Shown here: piece by piece, positions 1-12,400 of the stretch | How positions within the stretch are numbered: position 1 is the first letter of the stretch | Layout of the letters: each line of letters starts with the position of its first letter | Assembly: GCF_014839835.1 (NCBI RefSeq) | Contig: NC_071624.1 | Span: 18,309,675-18,373,674, forward strand | Direction: 5' to 3' | Source: Dryobates pubescens | Lineage: Eukaryota; Chordata; Aves; Piciformes; Picidae | Length of the DNA stretch: 64,000 nucleotides | Notes under the pieces: model-generated | The model's input: the letters and a program-made list of their open reading frames with translations, nothing else | Database searches by the model: none | What the model was told of the DNA's origin: nothing | Made by a program: the position numbers and the translations under genes

Positions 1-11
1 GGGATTTGGGA

Positions 12-80
12 TCACAGGATCATAGAAATAGAAACATCCAGGTTGGAAAAGACCCTCAGGATCACCAAGTCCAACAGATA
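12..80 (-). mobile_element. CR1 LINE 3' tail fragment
   Basis: Contains the CR1 3' end signature in reverse complement (catccaggttggaaaagac, accaagtccaac). About 70 bases, diverged, so old. It lies upstream of the first HPS3 exon in the window. Confidence 0.7.
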
Positions 81-441
81 ATCCTACATGGATGGCTACA
101 TGTTACATGTAACTCACTTAACTAAAAAGAGAAGGGAGAAAAAACCCAAACTGAGGTTCAAATCCATTGCCACATGTCTTCCAGTGATCCCAAACATTGA
201 CACACATCTTGTAGACAAGCAGAGATAGAGGAGTTTTGGTTGCAAGAACTGAAGCTGGTGGTCCCTAGCTGTGCTACAATGCTTCTTGGCATTGCCATGC
301 TACTTACATTATAGCAGGACTGGAATGATTCTGAGTGTGAAAACATCAGCTCTGCCTATTACAGCTGGTGCTGTTTACTTGTCCAGAGTAGCTCATCATT
401 TCTCACTGAGGTCCCATCTTGTTTTGGATTCTTTTCTCTAG

Positions 442-3400
442 ACATTTTACACCTGACCAGTCGCCTTTTGGGTTCTGTGAGGAGACAAAGTTGCACTCTG
501 TTCAGCTGCTCCCTGTGTACCAGACAGGTATATGGATATGAATGGATGCATTACAACTTGTGTCACAGGAGACCTTGGAAATAAGGAGCCTTTTCTGTTT
601 TTTGCTCTGTTTCTGTGTGATTTGGTTTTGAATTAAGGTCTTTCCTCCCTTTGCAATGGTTTTAATTGAGCAGCTTCTAGTAACAAAAAAAACCTTTTAA
701 GTTTTTCCAAGTTCTACATAAACCTTGAACTAAAATATTAATTCACCACACCAGAAGGAGACAACTAAATCAGCTCTTACTAATTCTCTGGTGATTAATG
801 TTACATCACAAAGCAGTCACTCTTTACATTGCACTAATAAAATTAGTGTTGGAAGGTATCAAGCTGCTCATTATTCAGCAGTGGGAAATCTGAGTAGTAA
901 ACCTTAATAATCATTAGGATAGACATTACCTTTCTGACAGGCTTTAGTTAAGACTGCAAGGGTTGAATGCAGATTTTAGAGGTTCACTAATACTCACTAG
1001 CTCAAGCCTCAACAGAATCATTGCAAAACCTAATGCTGCAGGGTATCAATCAGCTTTACTGACTGCTCACCCAGTGTTGTGGTTGGCTATCTGCTGAGTG
1101 CCAAAGCCTCATTTAAGTTACAGCTGACTCAAGAGAATGAACTACTTGCTATTGAAGTCCACCTGCCTTATGTTCCCTTGTGATTTCCAGCCTTTGACCA
1201 GAGGGTCTGTAGAATCTGAGCACAGCCTTTACCTGCTTAGCTGTGCTGAATCTGCCAGGACTCTCAGATGTTGTTACATCTATAGAATCTCTCCACTCAG
1301 TGGTACATTTGTTAGAAATGCCTCCAAGTGAGGTGAGATGAGATAGAGGTTTTTGATCTGTGTGCTGATCTGACCTGCACACTGACCTTCATGCAGTTCT
1401 TTTTCCCTCCTCTAGCTACTAACAAAACCGCTCAGGTTTGATAGCATTTTATAGACATCAAATTGCAATTAGGCTTGCAGAGGGATTGCCAGGTTTTCAT
1501 TTATGAGGTACATAAAATGCCTTTTTCATTCTTGCATCCAGGAAGTTCTGTGACAGCCCATGAGGAAGCTGAGAACAAGAGAGAACTGCTGAGCCTCTTC
1601 TGCTTTTTCTCTTTACCTCATGTTGGATATCTCTACTCTGTTGGGAACGTAGTAGAACTGATTTCAACTTACCAATATTCAGAGAAGTCAGAGCAGGCAG
1701 TTCTCACTCCACAGTTCCTGCATGTCATTACAAGGTACTGTGTTTCTGATTGTGCTGGCAGTATTTCTGCCTTTCTCTGTGCTGCTGCTTTTTCTTGGTG
1801 TATTATTTTCCCCCCTCTTCTATGTCCTTTTTAGCCTCCTGGAACTGTCTGGGTAGGCTCGTGTGACATTGCAGTACACCCTCCTGCTTAGGCTTCAAGG
1901 CCCATTTCTGCAAAGGGAGATGTGATTCTCTGTGCTCTTGGCTACTTGATTTCTGTAAGTCATCTTTTTTTTCCTTTTCTTTTTTTCCTTCAACAATTTG
2001 GTTTCTTCTTTCTCTCCAGTGAGAGCCTACAGTGCTTCACAGTGCGGTGCAGTGCAGCAGCAGCTCGTGATGAGGATCCATATATTGATACCACTGTGAA
2101 GGTGCTGCTCTTGTTATCTTGGGGGTGGTAGTAGTATGGCACCTCTCTTTCCTTCTCAAACCCTGTTAGGTCCTATAGGCTGTAAAATAACACCCAAAAC
2201 GATTGTTTTACTTTGACCTATGGCATATTTTGCTTTAATAGTGTACACATACCTCAGTGAAACAATCTGTAAAAGCCATTCTGGACCATTACTAGAATGC
2301 TTTAAGAAACATCAAAAGCTATACAATCACTTAGTTTCAAGTCAATTCCATGCTTTCCACAAAGATGATCTGAGGGCTGGAGTGCCTCTGCTGTGAGGAT
2401 AGGCTGAGGGAGCTGGGGTTGTTCTGCCTAGAGAAGACTCTAGGGAGACCTTATGGCTGCCTTCCAATACCTGAAGGGGTCCTACAGGAAGGCTGCAGAA
2501 GGACTTTTCATAAGAGTGTCTTGAGACAGGCCAAGGGAGAATGGTTTGAAGCTGAGGGAGAGCAGGGTTAGACTGGAGCCAAGGAAGAAGTTCTTTAGTC
2601 TGAGGGTGGTGGGACTTTGAAGTAGGCTGTCCAGGGAAGTTGTGGCTGCCTCCTTCCTGGGGGTGTTTAAGGCCAGATGTGGTGAGGCCTTGAGCAGCTG
2701 AGTCTAGGTGAGAGGTGTCCCTTGCCATTCTCTGATTCTGTGATGATCTGACACTACAACCAACCACTGTCTTTTTTAACTTCAAGTGCTTCACTTAAGC
2801 AAGAATTCAAATGCTCAGAACTATGGCATAGATAATTGAACAGTGGGTAAAGGCAGCTCTAAGGCCTCCCTGGAGTCTTCTGTTCTCTAGGCTTGAGCAA
2901 CCTCAGCTCCCTCAGGCTATTTTCATAGCAGAGGTGTTCCAGTCCTCAGATCATCTTTGTTTCCCTCCTCCAGACTCATTCCAATGGCTCTGTGTCCTTC
3001 TGATGCTGGGGACACCAGATCTGGAGGCAGTATTTGAGGTGGACAAAGGTTAATTTTTGAATTATTTTTTTTTTAGCACATCCTGACTGAAACCACAAAA
3101 CACTTTGTTTTTATAGGCGTGCCCACCTGTCACACTGGATGTCTGCACATTAAGAATGCAGCTTTTTATAGGACCAAGAGCTATCTGTCACTTCAAGAAC
3201 CACATCATTCTTTTGACTAAGGCAGTCACAGAAGATATTACTGAAAGAAGAAAGCCTACAAGGAGAATGCTGTAAGGATTTGTGTCTTTTGGGGAGGTGG
3301 TGTTTATAGCTCTGTGTACAGTGCTGAATTCATGGGTGTTGGAGTTGAAGAAAGGTTACTCTGTGGAAGAACTGTTTTAGTGCACAGGAACAGAAATCAG

Positions 3401-6400
3401 GCATCCATTTCAGTTGTCATTGCTGTTGAAGCCTCCCCTCTGTGTTTCTGGAGCTTGGGGCAAGGTCTCTTACCCCTCAGTCTGCACCACCCCTCTTCTC
3501 AGGGTGTCACCTTGATTTGACTCTTAGTGATCTCCAGCTGGGATTGCAGCTTTCCTGATCCTACCCCAACCTGCCCTTTCTCTGATGAGAACAGCCACAC
3601 ACAACACAAGGAATAAAACAAAATAATAATAAAAAATAGGGAATAAAAACATTTCAGTTCTCTTAACTGACAGAGAAATGAGGATAGGGTCACAAATGCT
3701 TGAAATAAAAATTACTCAAGATTATAAAAAAGCTTAGGTATTATCTGAGAAGAAAGCAATGCTCACCCTGAGTGACAGAAATATGTAGGAGTCTGCAAGC
3801 TGCAGGCCAACAAAGTGAAAATGCCTTGCATTTGCCTAAGGGTTCTTTCCCTGGAAAGTTAGGAACATCACTCCAATAATCCATGACAAGAGAAGGATCA
3901 GACTTTGGCCCAAGACACTCCATGTAGATGTATGTAGCCAGAGGCACTTAGGAGTTTTTACCTGTTCCTGTGAGAACCTGCTGATTGTCAGTCTGGTTTT
4001 GAGGGCTTTACATAAATCAGCTAAGCAGCTATTGCAGACCAGCTATTCACATTTATTAAAGGTAGTTCATTAACAAAAGTGGGAGAGCTGTGGTTGGTTG
4101 AAGAGTCACCTGAAGCAGTATTTCTTAAAGCCTAGAACAGAAATTATTCAGAAGGTGAAGGTGAGCCCATGAAGGAGTATGGAACAGTTGTGTGTGCACA
4201 AAGCAGATTTTCTCCTGCCAGTTGCATTGCCTCAGAGATGATAGTTGGCATTTGAGAAAGGTCTGATTTTGCCTTCTGAAATAGGACGTAGTACAAATAC
4301 CAAACAAAACCAAACAGCAACAAAAATGGAGCAAATTTGAGCTTATGTTTTCCTACAGTGTTTAACCTTAGGGCATCACAGACCTGGCCAGTATGTTGTG
4401 AGTAGAAGCAGTCTTATGTCTTGGAATCCTCATCCCTGGAGGTTTTTAAGGCCAGGCTGGATGTGGCTGTGAGCAACCTGCTCTAGTGTGAGGTGTCCCT
4501 GCCCGTGGCAGGGGGGTTGGAACTGGATGGTCCTTGAGGTCCCTCCCAACCCTAACAATTCTATGATTCCTAATGTCTTGTCTTGTTTCTTGTTCAGAAA
4601 CACTTTAATAGAGCTGCAGGGGAAAATGTGTACTAAGTCCTTAGAGAAAGCAGGTGAACATGGTAGCAATTTGAATTACTTCATCTAAGTATCTGAGACT
4701 ACCTGGTGTTAAGCCCAGGAGAAGATGCAGTAGACAGTTTTGATGCTGTTCCTGTCTATTCCTGTTGTGTTATCAGCCATTATGATTTAAAGTCACAGCT
4801 TAGCTCTCAAGTATTTACTAGCCTGCAAACATTCTTATTTATGTATTTCAATTATCAAGGAGAAAGGGAGTTGGGGAGGGTGGCTGCATGATATTTGGAC
4901 ACTGATAACTCTTTTACTTCTCCCTAGTTCCAGGAAGGCTGACAGCATCAAATCCAGAACAAATTCTGAGTCAGAGCCTGGCTGGAATTTATATATTATA
5001 AACACTGTTTCAACAACTCAGCTTTACAGAGAAATGGTATTGCCCAGCTCCTGCTTTTGTTCTTTGGTGACTGAAAATAAGTACTGTTAATTAATCTCTG
5101 ATGCATGCCATTGCTGACTATATGTAATACATTCCTGTGAACAGCCCATAACCCTGTTTCAAAGGTTGTTGTTGCTGCATATTCCCGATTTTTCCAGCAG
5201 CCTAAGCATGTCCTGTGTCTGTTCTAGGTGGACTATAGCAGAACTTATGAAAATGTCAAAACTGAGAGTTGCATTCATCTGCTGAGTGAAGCTCACTTAC
5301 TGGTCAGAGCAGCTATCATGGACCCTTGTTTCCTTGACTCAGATGAGAAAGAAGAACTTCTGACAGCGTTCAGAGAAAGTTGTGCCTTCTTGGGAGACTG
5401 CTACAGCAGGTGGGTTTTAGATCACAGAATTGTGGAATCACTAAGGCTGGAAAAGACCTTTAAGGTCATTGAGTCCAACTGTAACCCCGCTACCATGGCC
5501 TCTAAACCATATCCTGAAGCACCACATCTAAGTCTCTTGAACATCTCCAGGGATGGCAACTCCATCAACTCCCTGGGCAGCCTGCTCCAACATCTCACCA
5601 CTCTCTCAGTAAAGTTCTTCATCTCTCCTATGGAGACTGAGAGAGTTGGGGCTGTTCAGTCTGGAGAAGAGAAGGCTCCCAGGAGACCTAATTGTGGCCT
5701 TCCAGTATCTGAAGGGGGCTCCAAGAAAGCTGGGGAGGGACTTTTGAGGGTGTCAGGGAGGGATAGGATTGTGGGGGATGGAACAAAACTAGAAATGGGT
5801 AGATTTGGATTGGATGTTAGGAAGAAGGGTGGTGAGAGACTGACACAGGTTGCCCAGGGAGGTGGTGGAAGCCTCATCCCTGGCCAGGCTGGATGTGGCT
5901 GTGAGCAACCTGGATCTAGTGTGAGGTGTCCCTGCCCATGGCAGGGGGGTTGGCACTGGCTGATCCTTGAGATCCCTTCCAACCCTAACAATTCTATGAT
6001 TCCTAATGTCCAGTCTAAACCTCCCCTGGCAAAAGTGAGCTTTTGTTTCCAATAATGTAACCTCAAAACCAAAATCCATCAGTCTTTGCTGCTTTACACT
6101 AATATATACATATATGCTGTAAATATATATGCATATATTTACTATAAATATATAATGTAAACCTTTAGGTTCTACAAAACCAGTTTGATCTGAGTAATCT
6201 CTTCAGCTCTTGGTTGTCTGTATTGTCACTGAACACAGAGTGCAACATTAGATTGATTATGGGCTATGCACTTGCAGGTATTGGTGTTGGATGTGTTATT
6301 TTAGGCCTTCCAACCAGAGAAGACAAAAGTGTTGCCCTTGTTTTGTCAGGTTTTTTCCAGTCCCTCTCTGTTGCTTTCAGGTTTGACACAAAGGATTACC

Positions 6401-9400
6401 ACCTTGCTTTGCCATACTACAGAATGTCAGGTTTATCCATGGCTGAAGTTTTAAAGAGGCTGGTTTCAGAAGGTGATGAAATGCAGACATATGAGAGAGG
6501 ATTTGTATTTTATTTAACTCACTCACTTAATGAAGACTCAAATGAGGAATTAAGTAAGGTACAAACAAGTTTGGCTTTTCCCTTAACCTGTTGCTTTAGT
6601 TCTGTTTTTAAGAACTGTGTGTCAAATTTTAGTTGAATGTCCTTTGAAAATGCTGAGTTGCTTGCAAAGTTTTACAGGTGGTGTTTTTCATGTGGGTTTT
6701 GGCTTCCTGTTATTGTAGACAAAACAAGCAAGCAGCACTTGGGATGCTTGGGGCTGCTTCCATGATTTGGCTATCATGATGTATGCTGATAGTGATCTGG
6801 TTCCCCCCTGCACACACAGAGACACTTCCAGGAAAGCTTTGCCTCAGATTTATTCCATCTCACATTTCTATGACAAAACCACCTGTTTCTGTGTACTGAC
6901 CAACTGTAAGGTTGGTAAAACCAATTCACTGTGGTGCTGGATGTTCTCCTAGCAGCACAGAATACAGGTTGGATCAGTGCCACTTAGAGAGCCTTTACTT
7001 TCATCACTAGAGAGGAAAGAGGCAGGAAAGGCATGTGAGGAGATAGCTTGAACTTGTTTGCTCTATTAACAACCAAACCACCCCAGCAGTGCTTTCAGAT
7101 GCCACAGAAGAGTGTCTGTCTGGAAAGGTCTAAACTCTCAAATGGCTTTTATTTCAACAGGAGTCAGCAAATAAAGTTCTCCAGGTATTCCATCTTGCTG
7201 ATCCTGTGCAGCTGCCTCATATCCTCTGCAGCACCTGCATGAGAAATGTATGTCCTTCAACAGCTGTCAGTTATCTTCAGAAAGTAGAAAAGATTGCACC
7301 ATCAGTGGTCCTGACACTTACTAAGGCTTTCATGGCTCTGAAAATGGGAGACCTGATGCTGTATGAACATGAGATGGATTCCTACAAGGAGGTAAAGTGT
7401 GATGGAAAAAGCCCACGTCAGTAGGTTTGGCTTGTAGTTCAATTCTCACCACAATGAGAGTGCTGAGACTCTGGAACAGGTTTCCCAGGGAGGTTGTGGA
7501 TGCCTCCCTGGGGGTGTTCAAGGCCAAGTTGGATGAGGCCTTAAGCAGCTGAGTTGTGAGGCATCCCTGCTCACAGCAGGAAGACTGCAGTAGATGAGCT
7601 CTGAGTTCCCTTCCAGCCTGAGCCATTCTGTGATTCCATGATAGTTGTATTTTACAGTCAAAACAAAACAAAACCTTCAGTCACTCCTTTTCCTCTCAAT
7701 ATGCTGTGTAGGCTTCACTGAATGTCTGTATGAGGCTCAACAGGGCTCTGGGCAAAGTGATCTAGTTGAGGATGCCCCTGCAGAGGGGGTTGGAGTAGCT
7801 GACCTTTGAAGGTCACTTCCAACCATTCTATGACTCTATGAACAGCAGAATGGAGGGCTGGCATACACTGGGACTGGGCAGTTTACCTTCAGGTAGTCTG
7901 ATCCTGTTTAGAAGCTGGTAGATTTATTTTTTGGATGAATTAGATGCTGCTTGCTGGGGTGTAACAAGGTCTGCAGAGCCAGTGCTCTTCAGCAGCACGG
8001 CAGGATTGTGTAACAGCATTTTTACACTACCTGACCCTCCCCCCCCTTGGGATGCACAGCAGAATCAGGACCCTGTAGGTTGAGGCAAGGGCAGTTTAAT
8101 AGAGCAACACCAAGAGGGATGGAAGAACAGTAATAACATTGATGGTAATGAAGTAACATGTAAAGTGTGTGAGGCTGGACAAGCAACTCACTGCCCCAAG
8201 CACTCCTGCCCAGGCAGCAGACCCCATCTCTCCTCCCCAACCCCAGCCAGCCCTCCCCTTACCTAGCAGATAGAAAATACCCCAATGGCTGCTCCAGCTG
8301 GGTGTGCCTCTTCCAGCCTCTCATGAAAATCCACCCTATCCTAGCCAAACCTGGGGCACTTGTGTGCATAGAGCCTTCAGGTTTCACCAGCCTGTGCCCC
8401 TCAGTGCTCGGGCAAAGGGTCTCTTATGTGGCAGTTGCTGCTCTGGCAGAGGGTTTGGAGCTTGCTCTCTGCAGAGCTGTTCTGTCCACTGTAGAAAGGG
8501 TTTTATTGCCTTCCCTGACTTGCCTCTGTTTCATCTTTCTAAACTTCACTGCCTGAGGCAGTGCTGAGTCAAGTCATGTGTGGCTTGAGTTCTTCACCTG
8601 ATTTACATCTGACTGTGTCTGCAGACAGTGCTGGCCTGTGGCTTCGCTGGGCAGCCGAAGCTCCTGATGCAGCGTAAGGAAGGAATTGTTACACCCACAG
8701 AGTTTGCTGTTCACCTGAAGGAGATGCAGCCTGGTTTACTGGTGGCTGCCATTGTGGCTTTACATGAGAACAGTAAAATTGAACTGGAAGAAGCAGATAC
8801 CTTCTTCAAGGTTGGTGTGTGATCATTGTTTGCTTGCTTAGTGTTGTTAGGGGTAAGCAAAGCAGCCTCAGTTGCTCCTTCACTCACATTTCAGCATTTT
8901 AGTCACTGGAGAGGTAGAAACTGGATGTCCTGTAAAGAAATGCTGGTTAAATCAAGAGAAAGTAAAATATAAATCCATTAAGTTCTTTGTTTTGACCCTG
9001 TCATTTGAGTAGAGAATACCCTGATCTCAGAGGTCTTTCAGTGGCTTCCTAAAGCTCCTGGATTTAACAGAATTTAGATAGGTCAATTCCAAAAGCTCCT
9101 TTTGAAGAAATCATTAGGATTGAAACACACTTCTAAAGAGTCAGATTTAAAGTTGAAGGTATCAAATGTTCTGTGCAAACTTCTGGAAGCAGAGTGGATA
9201 TTAGCAGTTTATGAGAAGAAAGAGAACTAGAACAGCTTTTTCTAGTGTCACTGAAGTTTTCTTTATTTAGATTGGAAATAAACAAACCTTTTGTCTTTTC
9301 CCTACAAGGAATAACCTGGTTTGGTTTAAACCCAAGTATTCTTCAATGTAGCTATGGTGCAGTCTTGTATCTGTTACTGTGAAGGGCCTGTATCAGAAAT

Positions 9401-12400
9401 GTTGTCATGAAACTCAGAGCAACTGATGTTGTTCAAAGCCAGTTGTAAACCAAGAGAAATCCTTTTCACTGACACACCAGACCTTACGGTATCTCCCTTG
9501 TGGGTCCTACCATTATGCCCAACTGAGCTACACAACATCTCTTCATGAGCTTCAGATTCTTCTCTTAAAGACACCTGCTTGGCTATTGCCATACCTAAAA
9601 ATCCTCCAAATCAGCAGTTTGTAAATGCTGGCTGACAGTCTGCTGATGTTTCTGGCATTGGAGTAAATCTTGGAAGAAGAAATCAAATCTGTTTGTTTGG
9701 AATTTATTACAGTAAAATCATTCCCTGAGCTTTGTACTTCGCCTACTACTGCATTGTGTAGAATCCCATGCATTTAAAAATACATCAGGACAAAAAAGGA
9801 ATCAAAACTGTTCCTCCTGTCTCTTCTAACTTCTGCTGCTAGTAATTAGCATAGTCTGTGCTAACTTGCTGTCTTCTAATACTTTTGTTCCCAGATCCTG
9901 TGCAGTAACAGTGAAAACACTGTTCCTCAGCTCTTGGTGGATTTTTGGGAAGCTCTTCTTGTAGTATGCTCTCAGGAAGAAGTCCTTCAGGAGCTTGTAT
10001 TGAGGGTTACTTCTCAGTATGTTTGGAGGATATCAAAGCAGCAACTTCCTGAGACTAAGCCATTGAAAACAGCAGAGGATCTGGTAGGTAGAGCACTCAG
10101 AGGAAGTTTTATGACTCCAGTGTCCCTTCAAAGTCTATTCAAATACTTCTAATTCTGGGCAGTTTATCTCTTAGACGAAACAAGACTGAAAGCATATAAG
10201 GGCAGTGCAAGGAAAACATCTGATCTTATCAGACAGATGCTGCTGGCTTTGGGAAATCATACTCTGGGGACCTTTGCAGGTGTCATTCCAACAGGAACGG
10301 ATAGAAATCTGGGGCTAAAGTGAAACAATGGGAATTTGTCAGGTGGAGTCTTTGCAATTTTGCAAAGCTGACAAAATGAGGAAAAGTTGTGACTGAGGAA
10401 TTCCAGAGGATTCTCAGTGGGAAGGCTGAAACACAGAATTAAAAGTTCCCAGTTTGTTTGTTTGTTGTTAAGTTGCATGAATCAGAAGGAGCAGTAGCTG
10501 CTTTTGCACATTATGCTATTTGAGAGTAACATTTTCTTCACTTGAGGTGATTCTCACCTGGAACTGTCACTAACAGAAATATTTCCTTTATTGCAACTCA
10601 ATTCTTGTATAGATAAACTCCTCTAAACATTATGGGCTGATTTTCCCCTGGATAACTTCCATTATGTCAGTGGCATCTCCAGCTGATAAAGACTACCATG
10701 AAGATATCTCAAAACTACAGGTATGAAGCTCTTCATCTTACTCTTTACAGCTTAGACCCAGTCTGCAGATGTTCATGTACGTATGAACACATTTCTCTTG
10801 CAGACTCCCTTCCTCCTTCCATCCCAGGTTATCCAAGTTGAGCTAAAAGGCCTGTTGAAATGAGGGAAGGAAAAATACTGCAGCAATGTGATGATAACAA
10901 TGATACTTAAAATTTCAGTCCACTCAGAACTTGCTTTCTCAGTTTTCAGTTCCATTTATTAAAGAAAGTAGTAGTGCTCTGAAGAAAAGGACTTTTGGGT
11001 GCTGGTGGGTGGGAAGCTCAATATGAGCTGCCAGTGTACGCTTGCAGCCCAGAAGGCCAACCAGAGCCTAGGCTGCACCAAGAGAAGGGTGGCCAGCAGG
11101 TCCAGGCTGCGCTTGCAGCCCAGAAGGCCAACCAGAGCCTAGGCTGCATCAAGAGAAGGGTGGCCAGCAGGTCCAGGCTGCGCTTGCAGCCCAGAAGGCC
11201 AACCAGAGCCTAGGCTGCATCAAGAGAAGGGTGGCCAGCAGGTCCAACCTGCGCTTGCAGCCCAGAAGGCCAACCAGAGCCTAGGCTGCACCAAGAGAAG
11301 GGTGGCCAGCAGGTCCAACCTGCGCTTGCAGCCCAGAAGGCCAACCAGAGCCTAGGCTGCATCAAGAGAAGGGTGGCCAGCAGGTCCAGGGAGGTGATTC
11401 TCCCCTATACTCCACTCTGGTGAGACCCCACCTGGAGTACTGTGTCCAGTTCTGGAGCCTCTATTACAGGAAAGATCTGGAGGTGTTGGAACATGTCCTG
11501 AGAAGGATGAGCAGAGGGCTGGAGCTCCTCTCCTATGAGGACAAACTGAGAGAGTTGGGGTTGTTTGGTCTGGAGAAGAGAAGGCTCCAAGAAGACCTTA
11601 TTATGGCCTTCCAGTATCTTAAGAGGGCTACAAGAAAGCTGGGGAGGGACTCTCTAGGGTGTCAGGGAGTGATACGACTGGGGGGAATGGAAAAAAAAAT
11701 AGAAATGGGTAGATTCAGATTGGATGTTAGGAAGAAGTTGTTCCCCATGAGGGTGGTGAGACACTGGAACAGGGTGCTCAAGGAGGAGGTGGAAGCCCCA
11801 CCCCTGGAGGTCTTTAAGGCCAGGCTGGATGTGGCTCTGGGCAACCTGATGATCTAGTGGAAAGTGTCCTTGCCCATGGCAGGGGGAATTGGAACTAAAT
11901 GATCCTTGAGGTCCCCTCCAACCCTGACAAATGTATGATTTAAAAACTATTCCAATAAGTAAGGGCTTCTCTTCTGAGGTTTTGGTTAGCATGTTTTTGG
12001 CAAAGTTTGTCTTAAACCCCAAAAATATTTTTCTCCTTCAGGCTCTTTTGTGTAGTCAATCAATTGATATAGCTTCAGCTCTGCCTCTCTTGGAGCCTCT
12101 GACAGAGGCAGGCAGCATCGGCCTGGCCGTCCGTGTTCTCTGCAGCACTCGTCTAGGCCAGCACGAGGAGGCCCTTGACCAGCTTCTCACAGGGAGCCCT
12201 GATGCAGCTGTGTTGTATGCTCAGTATGAGCTGAAAGATGAGAGGAGGGTGAGCTACTTTCTTTGCAGCTGTTCAGTATTTTTGGAGGGTTTTTCCTGAC
12301 CAAAATGCTTTTGTGTACAGATGGACTCAGGATGGATCAAGCAGCCAAGCTTTCAGACCAAGTAAATTGTTTGGCTTGCTTTGAACCTCTTGCTTGGCAT

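Noticed and set aside
1137-1331. 64-codon open frame between two HPS3 exons
   Set aside because: It has no match to the remembered HPS3 sequence, and the flanking exons (442-527 and 1542-1734) join in phase without it.
11041-11395. Regular repeats considered as a CRISPR-like array
   Set aside because: The 71-base units are contiguous with no unique spacers, are CR1-derived and sit in a vertebrate intron.
11420-11857. 145-codon open frame on the plus strand
   Set aside because: It lies wholly in the 3' part of a CR1 copy; similar frames recur in other copies. It belongs to the mobile element, not a host gene.
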